Shown here: piece by piece, positions 19,098 through 27,800 of the stretch
Position numbering within the stretch: position 1 is the first letter of the stretch
Layout: each line of letters opens with the position of its first letter
From: Verrucomicrobiota bacterium
GTDB taxonomy: Bacteria; Verrucomicrobiota; Verrucomicrobiae; Limisphaerales; UBA11358
Direction of reading: 5' to 3'
NCBI GenBank assembly: GCA_014860005.1
Contig: JACZKP010000184.1
Coordinates: 1-38,637 of the forward strand
Length of the DNA: 38,637 nucleotides
Notes under the pieces: generated by a model
What the model was told of the DNA's origin: nothing
The model's input: only the letters and a program-made list of their open reading frames with translations
The model's database searches: none
Position numbers and translations under genes: made by a program

Positions 19098-19162
19098 CAC
19101 CAAAGGATGGAAAGGACCGGAGCGCGCCGGTGACGTTGGCTTTGTCGTTGGGGTAGTCGCGC

Positions 19163-19216
19163 GCACCGGCGGCGGCAATTTCAAACTGAAGCCGCTGCCA
19201 TGAATTCAATGAGATT
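19163..19216 (+). repeat. 54-bp direct repeat, copy 2
   Basis: Partner of 18145-18198. Here the second half is the real start of the amidohydrolase gene, while the first half encodes TGGGNFKLKPLP and a stop, the same C-terminal tail as the hydrolase relic. The stretch 19098-19162 before it shows no recognisable gene. Confidence 0.85.
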
Positions 19217-20984
19217 TCCAGTGCAGGAGAAGCGCGAGGCAAGCTGCAGGTTCCTCGCTGCTTTGTTCACCCTCACGACTCTTGCCACGGCCTTGCTCGC
19301 GCAAGAGGCCGATTTGATTGTGCATCACGGCAAGGTGGTGACCGTGGATCGGGATTTTTCCGTGCGGCAGGCGATGGCCATCAAGAACGGCCTCATCCTG
19401 CGCGTCGGCACTGACGAAGAAGTCCTCCGGCTCAAAGGGCCACGCACCGAGTTGATTGATTTGGCGGGCGCGATGGTTTTGCCCGGCCTGATGGACTCGC
19501 ACACGCATCCGCTCGGCGCGGCGCTGACGGAGTTTGATCACGAGATTCCGGCGATGGAATCCATCGCGGACGTGCTGGCTCACATTCGCGCGCGGGCGCG
19601 GGTCGTTCCAGAAGGCGGCTGGATTGTCTTGCAGCAGGTCTTCATCACCCGCTTGCGTGAGCAACGCTACCCAACGCGCGCGGAACTCGACATCACCGCG
19701 CCGAAGCATCCGGTGATTTTTCGCACCGGCCCGGACGCCTCATTCAACAGCCTGGGGCTGAAGCTCAGCGGCATTGACCGCGATTTCAAAATTCCCGAAG
19801 GCGTGGCCGGCCGCATCGAGAAGGACGCGCAGGGTGAGCCGACCGGCATCCTGCGGAACTTCGCCAAATACGTGAAGACGCCTGAGGACAACAACGCGAC
19901 CAAGGCCAGCCCAAGCCAGAAAGCCGAGCGGTTGAAGCAGTTGTTCAAAGACTACAACTCGGCCGGCATCACGAGCATCGGCGACCGCAACGCGAATCCC
20001 GAGGTGTTAACGCTCTACCAGCAGTTGCGCGCGGAAGGCGGATTGACCGTGCGCGTGGCGATCTCTCATGCCATTGATACGGCGGGGCCGCTCCCTGAAA
20101 TTCAAGCCGCCATCCGGCGCGTGGCGGAGCATCGGTTGTTCCGCAAGAAGGATCCGCTGCTGCGCATCATCGGCATCAAGACGTTTCTGGACGGCGGCAT
20201 GTTGACGGGCAGCGCCTATTTGCGGCAGCCGTGGGGCGTGAGCGAGACGTATGCGATCACCGACCCGGATTATCGCGGCGTGCTGTTCATTCCCAAGGAA
20301 CGGCTGCGGCCCATCGTCGAAGCCGCCGTCGAGAACGGGCTGCAATTCACCGCGCACTCGGTCGGCGACGGTGCGGTGCAGGCGTTGCTCGATGCTTACG
20401 AGGACGTGGCGCGATCCCGGCCGATTCGCCCGACGCGGCCCTGCATCACGCACGCGAACTTCATGAGCCGCGAGGTGGTACAGCAAATGGCGCGGCTCGG
20501 GGTGGTGGCGGATTTGCAGCCGGCCTGGCTCTATCTGGACACGCGCACGTTGATGAAGCAGTTCGGCGACGAACGGTTGCGCTGGTTCCAGCCGTTGCAC
20601 AGTCTCTTCGAGGCGGGCGTCATCATCGGCGGTGGCTCGGACCACATGCAGAAAATCGGGGCGCTACGGGGCATCAATCCTTATGATCCGTTCCTGGGAA
20701 TATGGGTTGCCACCACGCGCCAGGCCAAAGACTTCGACGGCGCGTTGCATCCGGAGGAAGCGTTGACCCGCGAGCAGGCCATCCGCTTCTACACGGCGAA
20801 CAATGCCTGGCTGCTGTTCCGCGAAAAAGACACCGGCTCGCTCGAAGCCGGCAAGCTGGCGGACTTCATCGTGCTCGACACGGACCTGTTGACCTGCGCC
20901 GCGGATGCCATTCCACGCACGCAAGTCCTGCGGACTTACCTTGGCGGAAAACTGGTCTATGCGCACGACGTACAAGGCCGCTGA
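19200..20984 (+). CDS. Secreted amidohydrolase family 3 (YtcJ-like) metal-dependent hydrolase
   Basis: A 594-residue amidohydrolase of the type annotated as amidohydrolase 3 / YtcJ. An N-terminal hydrophobic segment (about 18-35, RFLAALFTLTTLATALLAQ) indicates export. The metal-binding HxH motif is His101/His103 in LPGLMDSHTHPLG. Further barrel motifs include GIKTFLDGGMLTGSAYL, QFTAHSVGDGAVQ, CITHANF and GGGSDHMQ (the last carrying the catalytic Asp). Close to the end, GSLEAGKLADFIVLDTDLL is the usual family C-terminal sandwich. The substrate is unknown; relatives act on cyclic amides or formyl groups and many are uncharacterised. The ATG overlaps a TGA of an upstream relic. No partner gene shares its strand except a GNAT gene nearly 300 bp downstream across a palindromic repeat. 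Confidence 0.88.
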   Translation: MNSMRFPVQEKREASCRFLAALFTLTTLATALLAQEADLIVHHGKVVTVDRDFSVRQAMAIKNGLILRVGTDEEVLRLKGPRTELIDLAGAMVLPGLMDSHTHPLGAALTEFDHEIPAMESIADVLAHIRARARVVPEGGWIVLQQVFITRLREQRYPTRAELDITAPKHPVIFRTGPDASFNSLGLKLSGIDRDFKIPEGVAGRIEKDAQGEPTGILRNFAKYVKTPEDNNATKASPSQKAERLKQLFKDYNSAGITSIGDRNANPEVLTLYQQLRAEGGLTVRVAISHAIDTAGPLPEIQAAIRRVAEHRLFRKKDPLLRIIGIKTFLDGGMLTGSAYLRQPWGVSETYAITDPDYRGVLFIPKERLRPIVEAAVENGLQFTAHSVGDGAVQALLDAYEDVARSRPIRPTRPCITHANFMSREVVQQMARLGVVADLQPAWLYLDTRTLMKQFGDERLRWFQPLHSLFEAGVIIGGGSDHMQKIGALRGINPYDPFLGIWVATTRQAKDFDGALHPEEALTREQAIRFYTANNAWLLFREKDTGSLEAGKLADFIVLDTDLLTCAADAIPRTQVLRTYLGGKLVYAHDVQGR

Positions 20985-21069
20985 GGCCGGAGCCGGGAGA
21001 GAGAGACGCTTTTAATGGGCAGAACGCTTTTTAACTCCAAGAACGCTGGAGAACTGACTGGTGCGATTT

Positions 21070-21200
21070 CCCTCTCCCCTCAAAGGGGAGAGGGATTAAG
21101 GGTGAGGGGTGAGATGTACCAACCGGATTTCATTCGCATTTGAACGTCTGCGCGAGTTCTCACCCCTCACCCCGCCCCTCTCCCCTTTGAGGGGAGAGGG
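21070..21200. repeat. Nested palindromic intergenic repeat (REP/MITE-like)
   Basis: Two inverted arms, 21070-21113 and 21159-21200, surround a 45-bp loop. Each arm contains its own palindrome (CTCTCCCCT, three-base loop, AGGGGAGAG) followed by a GGTGAGGGGTGAG block. The transcript could fold into one long cruciform or two small hairpins. Similar C/T-G/A-rich palindromes occur between genes in many bacteria; it may also act as a transcription terminator after the amidohydrolase. It fills most of the gap between 20984 and 21277. Confidence 0.8.
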
Positions 21201-21276
21201 AGAAGCAAGCGGACATTTCTTTTGAAATCCCATGCGCTTATCCATTACAAACATCGAAGAACGGGAGAACTTCAGC

Positions 21277-21753
21277 ATGAAAGACATCAACATCCGCACC
21301 TATCGGCCTGACGATTTGGCCGGGATAAAACAGTTGACGGTCGAAGCGTTTGCCGGCGTGACGCTCGAACAAAACGTCGAGGCCGCGCTGGGCGTCCTGC
21401 ACGGACGCGACTGGCGCTGGCGTAAAGCGCGTCACATTGATGATGACGTCGCGGCAAATCCCGCCGGTGTTTTCGTGGCCGAAGCCCAGGGCCGCATCGC
21501 CGGCTACATCACCACGCGAGTGGATCGCGAGAGCAGCAAGGGCCGGATTCCAAACCTCGCCGTGGCGGCGGAGTTCCGCGGTCAAGGCCTGGGACGCCGG
21601 CTCATTGAGCACGCGCTGGATTATTGCCGCCGCGAAGGTCTGGCCTACGCAATCATCGAAACGATGGCGCAAAACGAAGCCGGTCAGCATCTGTATCCGG
21701 CGTGCGGCTTTGTGGAAGTCGCGCGGCAGATTCACTTTGTCAGAAGACTTTGA
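21277..21753 (+). CDS. GNAT-family N-acetyltransferase
   Basis: A 158-residue cytoplasmic acetyltransferase of the GNAT superfamily, which transfers acetyl from acetyl-CoA to an amine. The start at 21277 (MKDINIRTYRPDD) is preferred over the ATG at 21232 because GGGAG lies nine bases before it, one of the few good ribosome sites in the window. The acetyl-CoA-binding motif A is visible as RGQGLGRRLIEHALDYC near residue 104, preceded by the beta-4 strand IPNLAVAAEF, and motif B as GQHLYPACGFVEVA near 139. The acceptor is unknown; the closest general type is the RimI-like group. It stands alone and converges with the beta-helix gene on the other strand. The gap 21754-21903 shows nothing recognisable. 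Confidence 0.88.
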   Translation: MKDINIRTYRPDDLAGIKQLTVEAFAGVTLEQNVEAALGVLHGRDWRWRKARHIDDDVAANPAGVFVAEAQGRIAGYITTRVDRESSKGRIPNLAVAAEFRGQGLGRRLIEHALDYCRREGLAYAIIETMAQNEAGQHLYPACGFVEVARQIHFVRRL

Positions 21754-21903
21754 CGCTGAGTGATGAATCTCCGGCTCAACTCCGCCGGCTGTCGCCATGT
21801 AGTGTCTGGCTCACCCGGCTTGAGCGCAACGCCTCCCTCCATCGAGTTTTGGAGATCTGACCGCGCGGTATCAGAGTGGATTTCATCGCGCACTCGATTT
21901 GGA

Positions 21904-23517
21904 TTACGATTTTGCAGGCAAGACTTCGATGGTTTTCCCGACCCGCGCACCGCGCCCGGCGGCATCCCAGACAATGAGCGTCACGCGATACCGTCCCGGA
22001 CGCTCAAACGTGTGCCGGGGATTCGCGACGACTTCGGGAATGCCGTGGTTGAAATCCCACAACCGCTCGACGATTTCGCCCGACGCTGCTTTCGACGCGC
22101 ACTCGAATTGCGCGGCTTCGCCGGCGTGAATCACTTGAGGGAGACGAAAGTCCGCCGTGGGCGCTGAGGCCGGGAATTGTTTGGCTGCCGGCCACGCGCC
22201 GGTTTGATCTCCACCAGTCTTGCAGTCGGTGAACTCGACGGTCTTCGTCGGAGAAAGTCCTGTGACCAACCCCTGACGATTGTTTGTGAACTCGCAGCGC
22301 ACGAAGGAAATGAAATCCACCTCTGGCCCGCCGAACTGAATCCCGTAACCTCCGTTGTCCCGAAACGCGCACTCCTCGAACACCACCGCCCGCGTGTGGC
22401 CGTTGAAGCGAAAGCCGTGGCCGCTGGCCTGCGGATAGCGCGCCCGTGGATCGCCGCGAATGGTGCGCTCAAACTCGCAGCGATAAAAATAGTGATGCGC
22501 GATGCCGCCGTCTTCGCCCTGCCATTGCGCACCCCATTGCGCGGCGTCACCGATGCGATTGTAGCCCCAGAAAACATTGTTCTTCTTCGGCTTGTTGGAC
22601 ACCGAAAGGCCGATGGCCGCGCCGCGCTTCACGACGTTATCCGTCACTACGACATCGCGAGCGATGATCTCGATGCCATAACCTTTGAGCGTGCCGTCGT
22701 CCGTGCCGATGACGTTGCGCCGCACCGCCGACTGGGTGCCCTGGTCCACGCTCAACCAATGATCAATGACATTGTCCTCGATCAACGAGCGCGGACAACC
22801 GCCCCAGATTTCGATGCCCAATCCTTCGCCGCCGGAACCGGAAACGTGATTCTCGCGAATGACCAGTTCCGCCGAATGATCACCAAAAATGCCGCCGCGT
22901 CCGGTGTGGCGAATGCCATTGCGCTCAACCCGATTGCGCACACTGCCCCAGGCCATGCGAATGCCGCCGCCGAATTCCGCGCCCACACCGATGTTCTCGA
23001 TGAGACAATCGCGGATAACGCTGTCGGTGACGCCGCGTTCCATCGTCGGATTGTGCCCGGAGAACATGATGCCATGGATGAAGGAGGACTCGCCTTTGGC
23101 AAGATTGCGAATGGTCAAATGATGCAGGAGCAACCGTCGCGAATTCGTCGCGCGTATCCCGTCCTGGCCCAGCGGACGCAGGCGTCCATCGAGCGCCAGA
23201 TCCGCGATCTCCACGTCTTCGCAGCCGGACACAGTGATGAAAGGCACTGGCTTGTCGCCGCTGTAAATGAGCAGTGTTTTATCTTGTCCGGCACCGATGA
23301 GACGGACGCCCGACTTGAGCTGAATCGTCTCGGAAAGTTCAATCGTGCCCGACGGAAGGCGGATGGTGTCGCCACGTTGACTGCGCTGGAGCGCGGCGGT
23401 GATAGCGGCGGAATCTGCACCGGCCACTTCAATGTCGCTCGCCAGTGCGGCATTCGAAACCAGACCGGCAACCGACAGCAACAGCGCGGCCACAGACTTC
23501 AACGAAATTGGTCTCAC
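21904..23517 (-). CDS. Secreted right-handed beta-helix protein with C-terminal PKD-like domain
   Basis: A 537-residue exported protein starting at a GTG (23517) that overlaps the stop of the small LamG fragment. The signal peptide spans about 1-27 (MRPISLKSVAALLLSVAG). A parallel beta-helix follows (about 30-420), with pectin-lyase-fold repeats such as HTGRGGIFGDHSAELVIREN and ENHVSGSGGEGLGIEIWGG. The last about 95 residues form a PKD-like Ig domain (LWDFNHGIPEVV, HTFERPGRYRVTLIVWDAAG). Beta-helix proteins of this type bind or cleave acidic or substituted polysaccharides. No catalytic residues can be named here, so it may be a lyase, hydrolase, epimerase or structural protein. It is separate from the xylan operon and lies in a cluster of other exported proteins. 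Confidence 0.85.
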   Translation of the reverse strand: MRPISLKSVAALLLSVAGLVSNAALASDIEVAGADSAAITAALQRSQRGDTIRLPSGTIELSETIQLKSGVRLIGAGQDKTLLIYSGDKPVPFITVSGCEDVEIADLALDGRLRPLGQDGIRATNSRRLLLHHLTIRNLAKGESSFIHGIMFSGHNPTMERGVTDSVIRDCLIENIGVGAEFGGGIRMAWGSVRNRVERNGIRHTGRGGIFGDHSAELVIRENHVSGSGGEGLGIEIWGGCPRSLIEDNVIDHWLSVDQGTQSAVRRNVIGTDDGTLKGYGIEIIARDVVVTDNVVKRGAAIGLSVSNKPKKNNVFWGYNRIGDAAQWGAQWQGEDGGIAHHYFYRCEFERTIRGDPRARYPQASGHGFRFNGHTRAVVFEECAFRDNGGYGIQFGGPEVDFISFVRCEFTNNRQGLVTGLSPTKTVEFTDCKTGGDQTGAWPAAKQFPASAPTADFRLPQVIHAGEAAQFECASKAASGEIVERLWDFNHGIPEVVANPRHTFERPGRYRVTLIVWDAAGRGARVGKTIEVLPAKS

Positions 23518-23708
23518 TGCCCGGCCCCACTTTCCAATGCTCCGGCGTCACGGCCCGCACCGGCGAGTGTGCCGTGGGCGACGCGCATGAATTCCAGCGC
23601 GCCGTTCACGTAGAGGGTCAGCGTGCGGGCCGCACGGTCGGCCTCGGCAATCAGTTGGTGCCATTGGCCGTCGGCGAGCCGTGACAATAGAACAAGCGTG
23701 GTTATCAT
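23514..23708 (-). pseudogene. LamG (concanavalin-like) domain fragment
   Basis: A 64-codon reading frame with LADGQWHQLIAEADRA and TLTLYVNGALEF, which is the recognisable core of a LamG/laminin-G-like jelly roll. It has no signal peptide and no N-terminal half, and ends in a Gly/Ala-rich tail. The frame is in phase with, and open back to, the stop codon of the upstream nucleoside-hydrolase gene. It could therefore be the remains of a C-terminal domain once fused to that protein, or debris of a separate gene. The stop overlaps the GTG of the beta-helix gene. Confidence 0.55.
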
Positions 23709-23756
23709 ACTGGCGGGGCTTGCGGAGGCATTGCGCAGTGCATCAGTTGGCCGCGG

Positions 23757-24761
23757 CTACTGGCCGCTTCCGGCCAGCCGATAGTTCGTCATGGAATCGT
23801 AGAAATCCTTCATGATGGCTGGGCGATCAAAGTTCTCCCAGAGCACGATCCGGCGTGGATTGTCCGGGCGCTCGACCCATTTGGCGTCCTTGAGAATTGG
23901 GGCGGGCAATTTGACGGCGGTGGCCCACGCCGGGTTCTTGACGATGGCCACGGCCGCCATGTCGAACAACGCTCGCGAGGGCGGATTGCCATGAAGCTCG
24001 ATGTTTTCAAACAAGCTCACGGCGTAATCGCCGAACGTGTGGAACTCGCCGCCGTGTCGGCCCTTGACCGCCGAAGTGACGCGCGGCCCTTTGCCTGGCA
24101 TGATGCGGCGGATTTCCTCTAGCGTGGCCCGCACGGCATCCGTGCCGGACGGTTTGCCGTATCGGACGAGGGCGATCTCGAAATCAACACCGGTGTCGAG
24201 AATGTAGTTGAGGGACGGTTCGTCGTTGACCTGATTGTATTCGCCCGGCTCCGGGTAATTGGAACCGAGCCAAACGATGCGAACTTTCGAGGCAATGGCA
24301 GGGTCCTTGGCCAGGGCCAGCGCGATGTTGGTCAACTTGCCGACCGGTAGCAGCACCAGCCGGCGGTTGTCCGCGGCCTTGGCCCGCTGAATGATGAAGT
24401 TCACCGCCTCGGCCCCATCGAAGTCAGTCCGCGCCGACAGAGATTTGATGTTGGTGAACGAACCGTCCGCGCCGCGATACACTTTGATCCGGTCCTTCAG
24501 GCCGCAGAGTTCCACCACGCGCACGGCCTCAGCGTAATGCTGATGAATATCGCCGCCCGCGCGGGTGCGGTTGACGGTGATGCCCTCGACGTCAAACGCG
24601 TGGCCGTTGAAGAGCAGATAAGCGATGGCGTGCTGGTCATCCAGTTCGTTGTTCGCGTCGGTATCGAGGATGACGCGAATCTTTTCTGCCGCGAGGGAAG
24701 GAAGGCCAATCAACACCAAACCGACCGCCACCAGAATCGAGTGAAGAAGTTTATGGTTCAT
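23757..24761 (-). CDS. Secreted nucleoside hydrolase-like protein
   Basis: A 334-residue second member of the nucleoside hydrolase fold in this window, exported by a Sec signal peptide (about 1-24, LLHSILVAVGLVLIGLPSLA). The N-terminal aspartate cluster is DTDANNELDD (about 33-42). As in the protein at 8-1060, it has two more residues between DTD and DD than the classical nucleoside hydrolase motif. VVLLPVGKLTNIALAL-type and RALFDMAAVAIV segments match the family core, the latter Asp aligning with the C-terminal Ca2+ ligand. The substrate is unknown; secreted members with this motif variant are common in polysaccharide-degrading bacteria. A GGAG about ten bases before the ATG may be the ribosome site. 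It is divergent from the GH2-like gene; the 131 bp between them must hold both promoters but I see no clear motif. Confidence 0.87.
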   Translation of the reverse strand: MNHKLLHSILVAVGLVLIGLPSLAAEKIRVILDTDANNELDDQHAIAYLLFNGHAFDVEGITVNRTRAGGDIHQHYAEAVRVVELCGLKDRIKVYRGADGSFTNIKSLSARTDFDGAEAVNFIIQRAKAADNRRLVLLPVGKLTNIALALAKDPAIASKVRIVWLGSNYPEPGEYNQVNDEPSLNYILDTGVDFEIALVRYGKPSGTDAVRATLEEIRRIMPGKGPRVTSAVKGRHGGEFHTFGDYAVSLFENIELHGNPPSRALFDMAAVAIVKNPAWATAVKLPAPILKDAKWVERPDNPRRIVLWENFDRPAIMKDFYDSMTNYRLAGSGQ

Positions 24762-24892
24762 AAACGAATGTCTCCGTTCTTCGCGAAGCCTAGCCCGTTC
24801 GCTGTATCTGATGCAAGCGTCCCGCGAACTTTGCGGTGGATTCGTTGACCGGGTGTGCGTGGCTTGCTAGCGTGCGTTTCATGGGAGTGCCC

Positions 24893-27800
24893 ATGTGCTT
24901 GCGTCTCTTTCTCGCCGCGCTCCTCAGCGTGGCCTCGACCGCGCGACCGGCTCGCGCGGCTGACGAGTTTGCTGCGTCGTTGCCGCCGGGCGTGGACGCG
25001 GTCTGGAACGCCGCCGAAGCTTACCGGGAAACCACGCCAACCCGCGAACGCATCTGCCTCAACGGCCTGTGGCGCTGGCAACCCACCACACCCGACGCCA
25101 ACGCGGTTCCCGCCCAGGCTTGGGGTTACTTCAAGGTGCCCGGAAGCTGGCCGGGCATCACTGATTACATGCAGAAGGACTCGCAGACCGTCCATGTCCA
25201 TCCGGGTTGGAAGGGCACACGCCTGCGGGACGTGACGGCGGCCTGGTATGAGCGCGAGGTCACTGTGCCCGAGGCCTGGACCGGTCGGCGCATCGCGTTG
25301 AACGCCGAATACCTGAACTCGTTCGCCGCGGTATTCGTGGACGGGCAGAAGGTCGGCGAACTGCATTTCCCGGCAGGCGAGCTTGACCTCACTGCGGTCT
25401 TGCAGCCCGGCCGACAATACCGGGTGGCGCTCCTGGTCGTTGCCCTGCCGCTCAAAGGGGTGATGCTTTCCTACTCCGACAGCGCTTCGGCCCGCGAGGT
25501 CAGAGGCAGCGTGGCGCGGCGCGGACTCTGCGGCGATGTTTTCCTCACCAGCACACCAGTGAAAGCGCGCCTTGCAGAAGTTCAAGTAACGACATCAATC
25601 CGCCACTGGGAATTGAGTCTGAAGGCGGCCGTGCAAAACCTCGATCCGGCGAAGTCGTACACACTGGCGGCGCGGATCACGGAAGGTAACCGCACCGTTA
25701 AAGAATTTCGCAGCGCACCATTCCGGGCGGGCGAACTCGAAAACGACCGCCTGACCGTGACGCAGCCCTGGCGACCGGAGAAGCTCTGGGACATCCACAC
25801 GCCACAGCACCAATACAACTTGCACCTGTCGCTGCTCGGCGCGGGTGATGCGCTGCTGGATGTACTCCCGCCCGCGCGTTTCGGCTTCCGCGAATTCTGG
25901 ATCGAGGGACGCGACTTCTATCTCAACGGCTCGCGCCTCTTTCTCTCCGCCGTGCCGTTGGACAATGCCCAGGTCGGCGCGGCCGCGGCGACTTACGAAG
26001 CCGCGCGCGAAAGCCTCGAACGCCTCCGCACCTTCGGCATCAACTTCGTCTATACCCACAACTACGACTGCCAGCCGGGCGCGCACCTGAGCTTTACCGA
26101 GATTCTGCGGGCCGCGGATGACCTCGGCATGTTGGTCGCGCTGACGCAACCGCATTTCAGTCATTACGACTGGAACGCGCCGGATGCGGACACCACCAAC
26201 GGTTACGCGCGGCACGCGGAATTTTACGCGCGCGTCGCGGGCAACCATCCCGCCGTGGTCATGTATGCCACCAGCCACAACGCCACCGGCTACAATGAGG
26301 ACATGAACCCGGACCTGATGGATGGCCGCTCCGATCCACGCGACACCTGGGCCCGCAACAACGTGAAGAAAGCCCTGCGCGCCGAGAACATCATCCGATC
26401 GCTCGACCCGAGCCGCATCACTTACCACCACGCCTCCGGCAACCTCGGCCCGATGCACTTGAGCAACTTCTATCCAAACTTTGTGCCCGTGCAGGAAATG
26501 TCCGATTGGTTTGAGCACTGGGCGACCAACGGAATCAAGCCGATGTTCCTTTGCGAATACGGCGCGCCCTTCACCTGGGACTGGGCGATGTATCGCGGCT
26601 GGTATCAGGGCAAACGCGAGTTTGGCAGCGCCGTCGTGCCTTGGGAATTCTGCCTCGCCGAGTGGAACGCGCAGTTCTTCGGCGACCGCGCTTTCAACAT
26701 CAGCGAAATGGAAAAGCGCAATCTGCGTTGGGAGGCGCGGCAGTTCCGCGAAGGGTGGCTCTGGCATCGCTGGGATTATCCGCACCAGTTGGGTTCAACC
26801 GATATTCCCGAACGCGAGCCGGTGTTTGCGCAATACTTCTCGGAGAACTGGCGCGCATTCCGGACCTGGGGACTTTCGGCGAACTCGCCTTGGGAGCATC
26901 ACATCCTGTTCAAGCTGCGCCCCGGCATGAATCGCAATCGCCGCGAAGAGCTGCCCGTGGACTGGGCGAAGCTCCAGCGGCCCGGGTTCAGCCCGGACTT
27001 TCTTGCGGAGCGTTACGAACGCATGGACCTCGCGTACGAACGCGCTGACTGGCTGCCCACCGGCGGCGGTGAGGCGCTGATGCGAAACAACCGTCCGCTG
27101 CTAGCGTGGATCGCGGGCAAGCCAACCCGCTTCACCAGCAAGGACCATCTGTTTCTGGCGGGCGAAACCGTCGAGAAACAACTCATCGTGATCAATAACT
27201 CGCGCGTGACGGCACGGGCCGAAGCTACCTGGTCGCTGGATTTGCCGCGGGCCACCACAGGCCAAACCAATCTTGTTGTTGAAACCGGTCAGCAAGCGCG
27301 TCTGCCTTTGGGCTTTATTTTGCCAGCCGACCTCGCGCCGGGCGAATACAAGCTCACAGCCAAAGTCGAGTTCGCCACCGGCGAGGCGCAGACTGATGAG
27401 CTCAAGATTCAGATTTTGCCGCAACGCCCACCGCCGCGCGTGGCAGCGCGCATCGCTTTGTTTGACCCAAAGGGCGAAACTGGAGACTTGCTACGAACGC
27501 TGGGCATCCGGTTCGAGGTTGTGGATGCGACGACGGAACTGGCCGCGTTTGACGTGCTGGTGGTGGGCAAGAGTGCGTTGACCGTGGACGGCCCGGCGCC
27601 GGACATCCGCCGCGTGCGCGACGGTGTCAAGGTACTGGTCTTCGAGCAAACCTCGGAGGTGCTGGAAAAGCGATTTGGCTTTCGCGTCACCGAATACGGA
27701 CTGCGCAACGTCTTTCCCCGTGTGCCGGATCACCCCGCCCTCGGGGGCCTGCGTACGGAACACCTGCGGGATTGGCGCGGCGCCGCGACACTGCTCTCGC

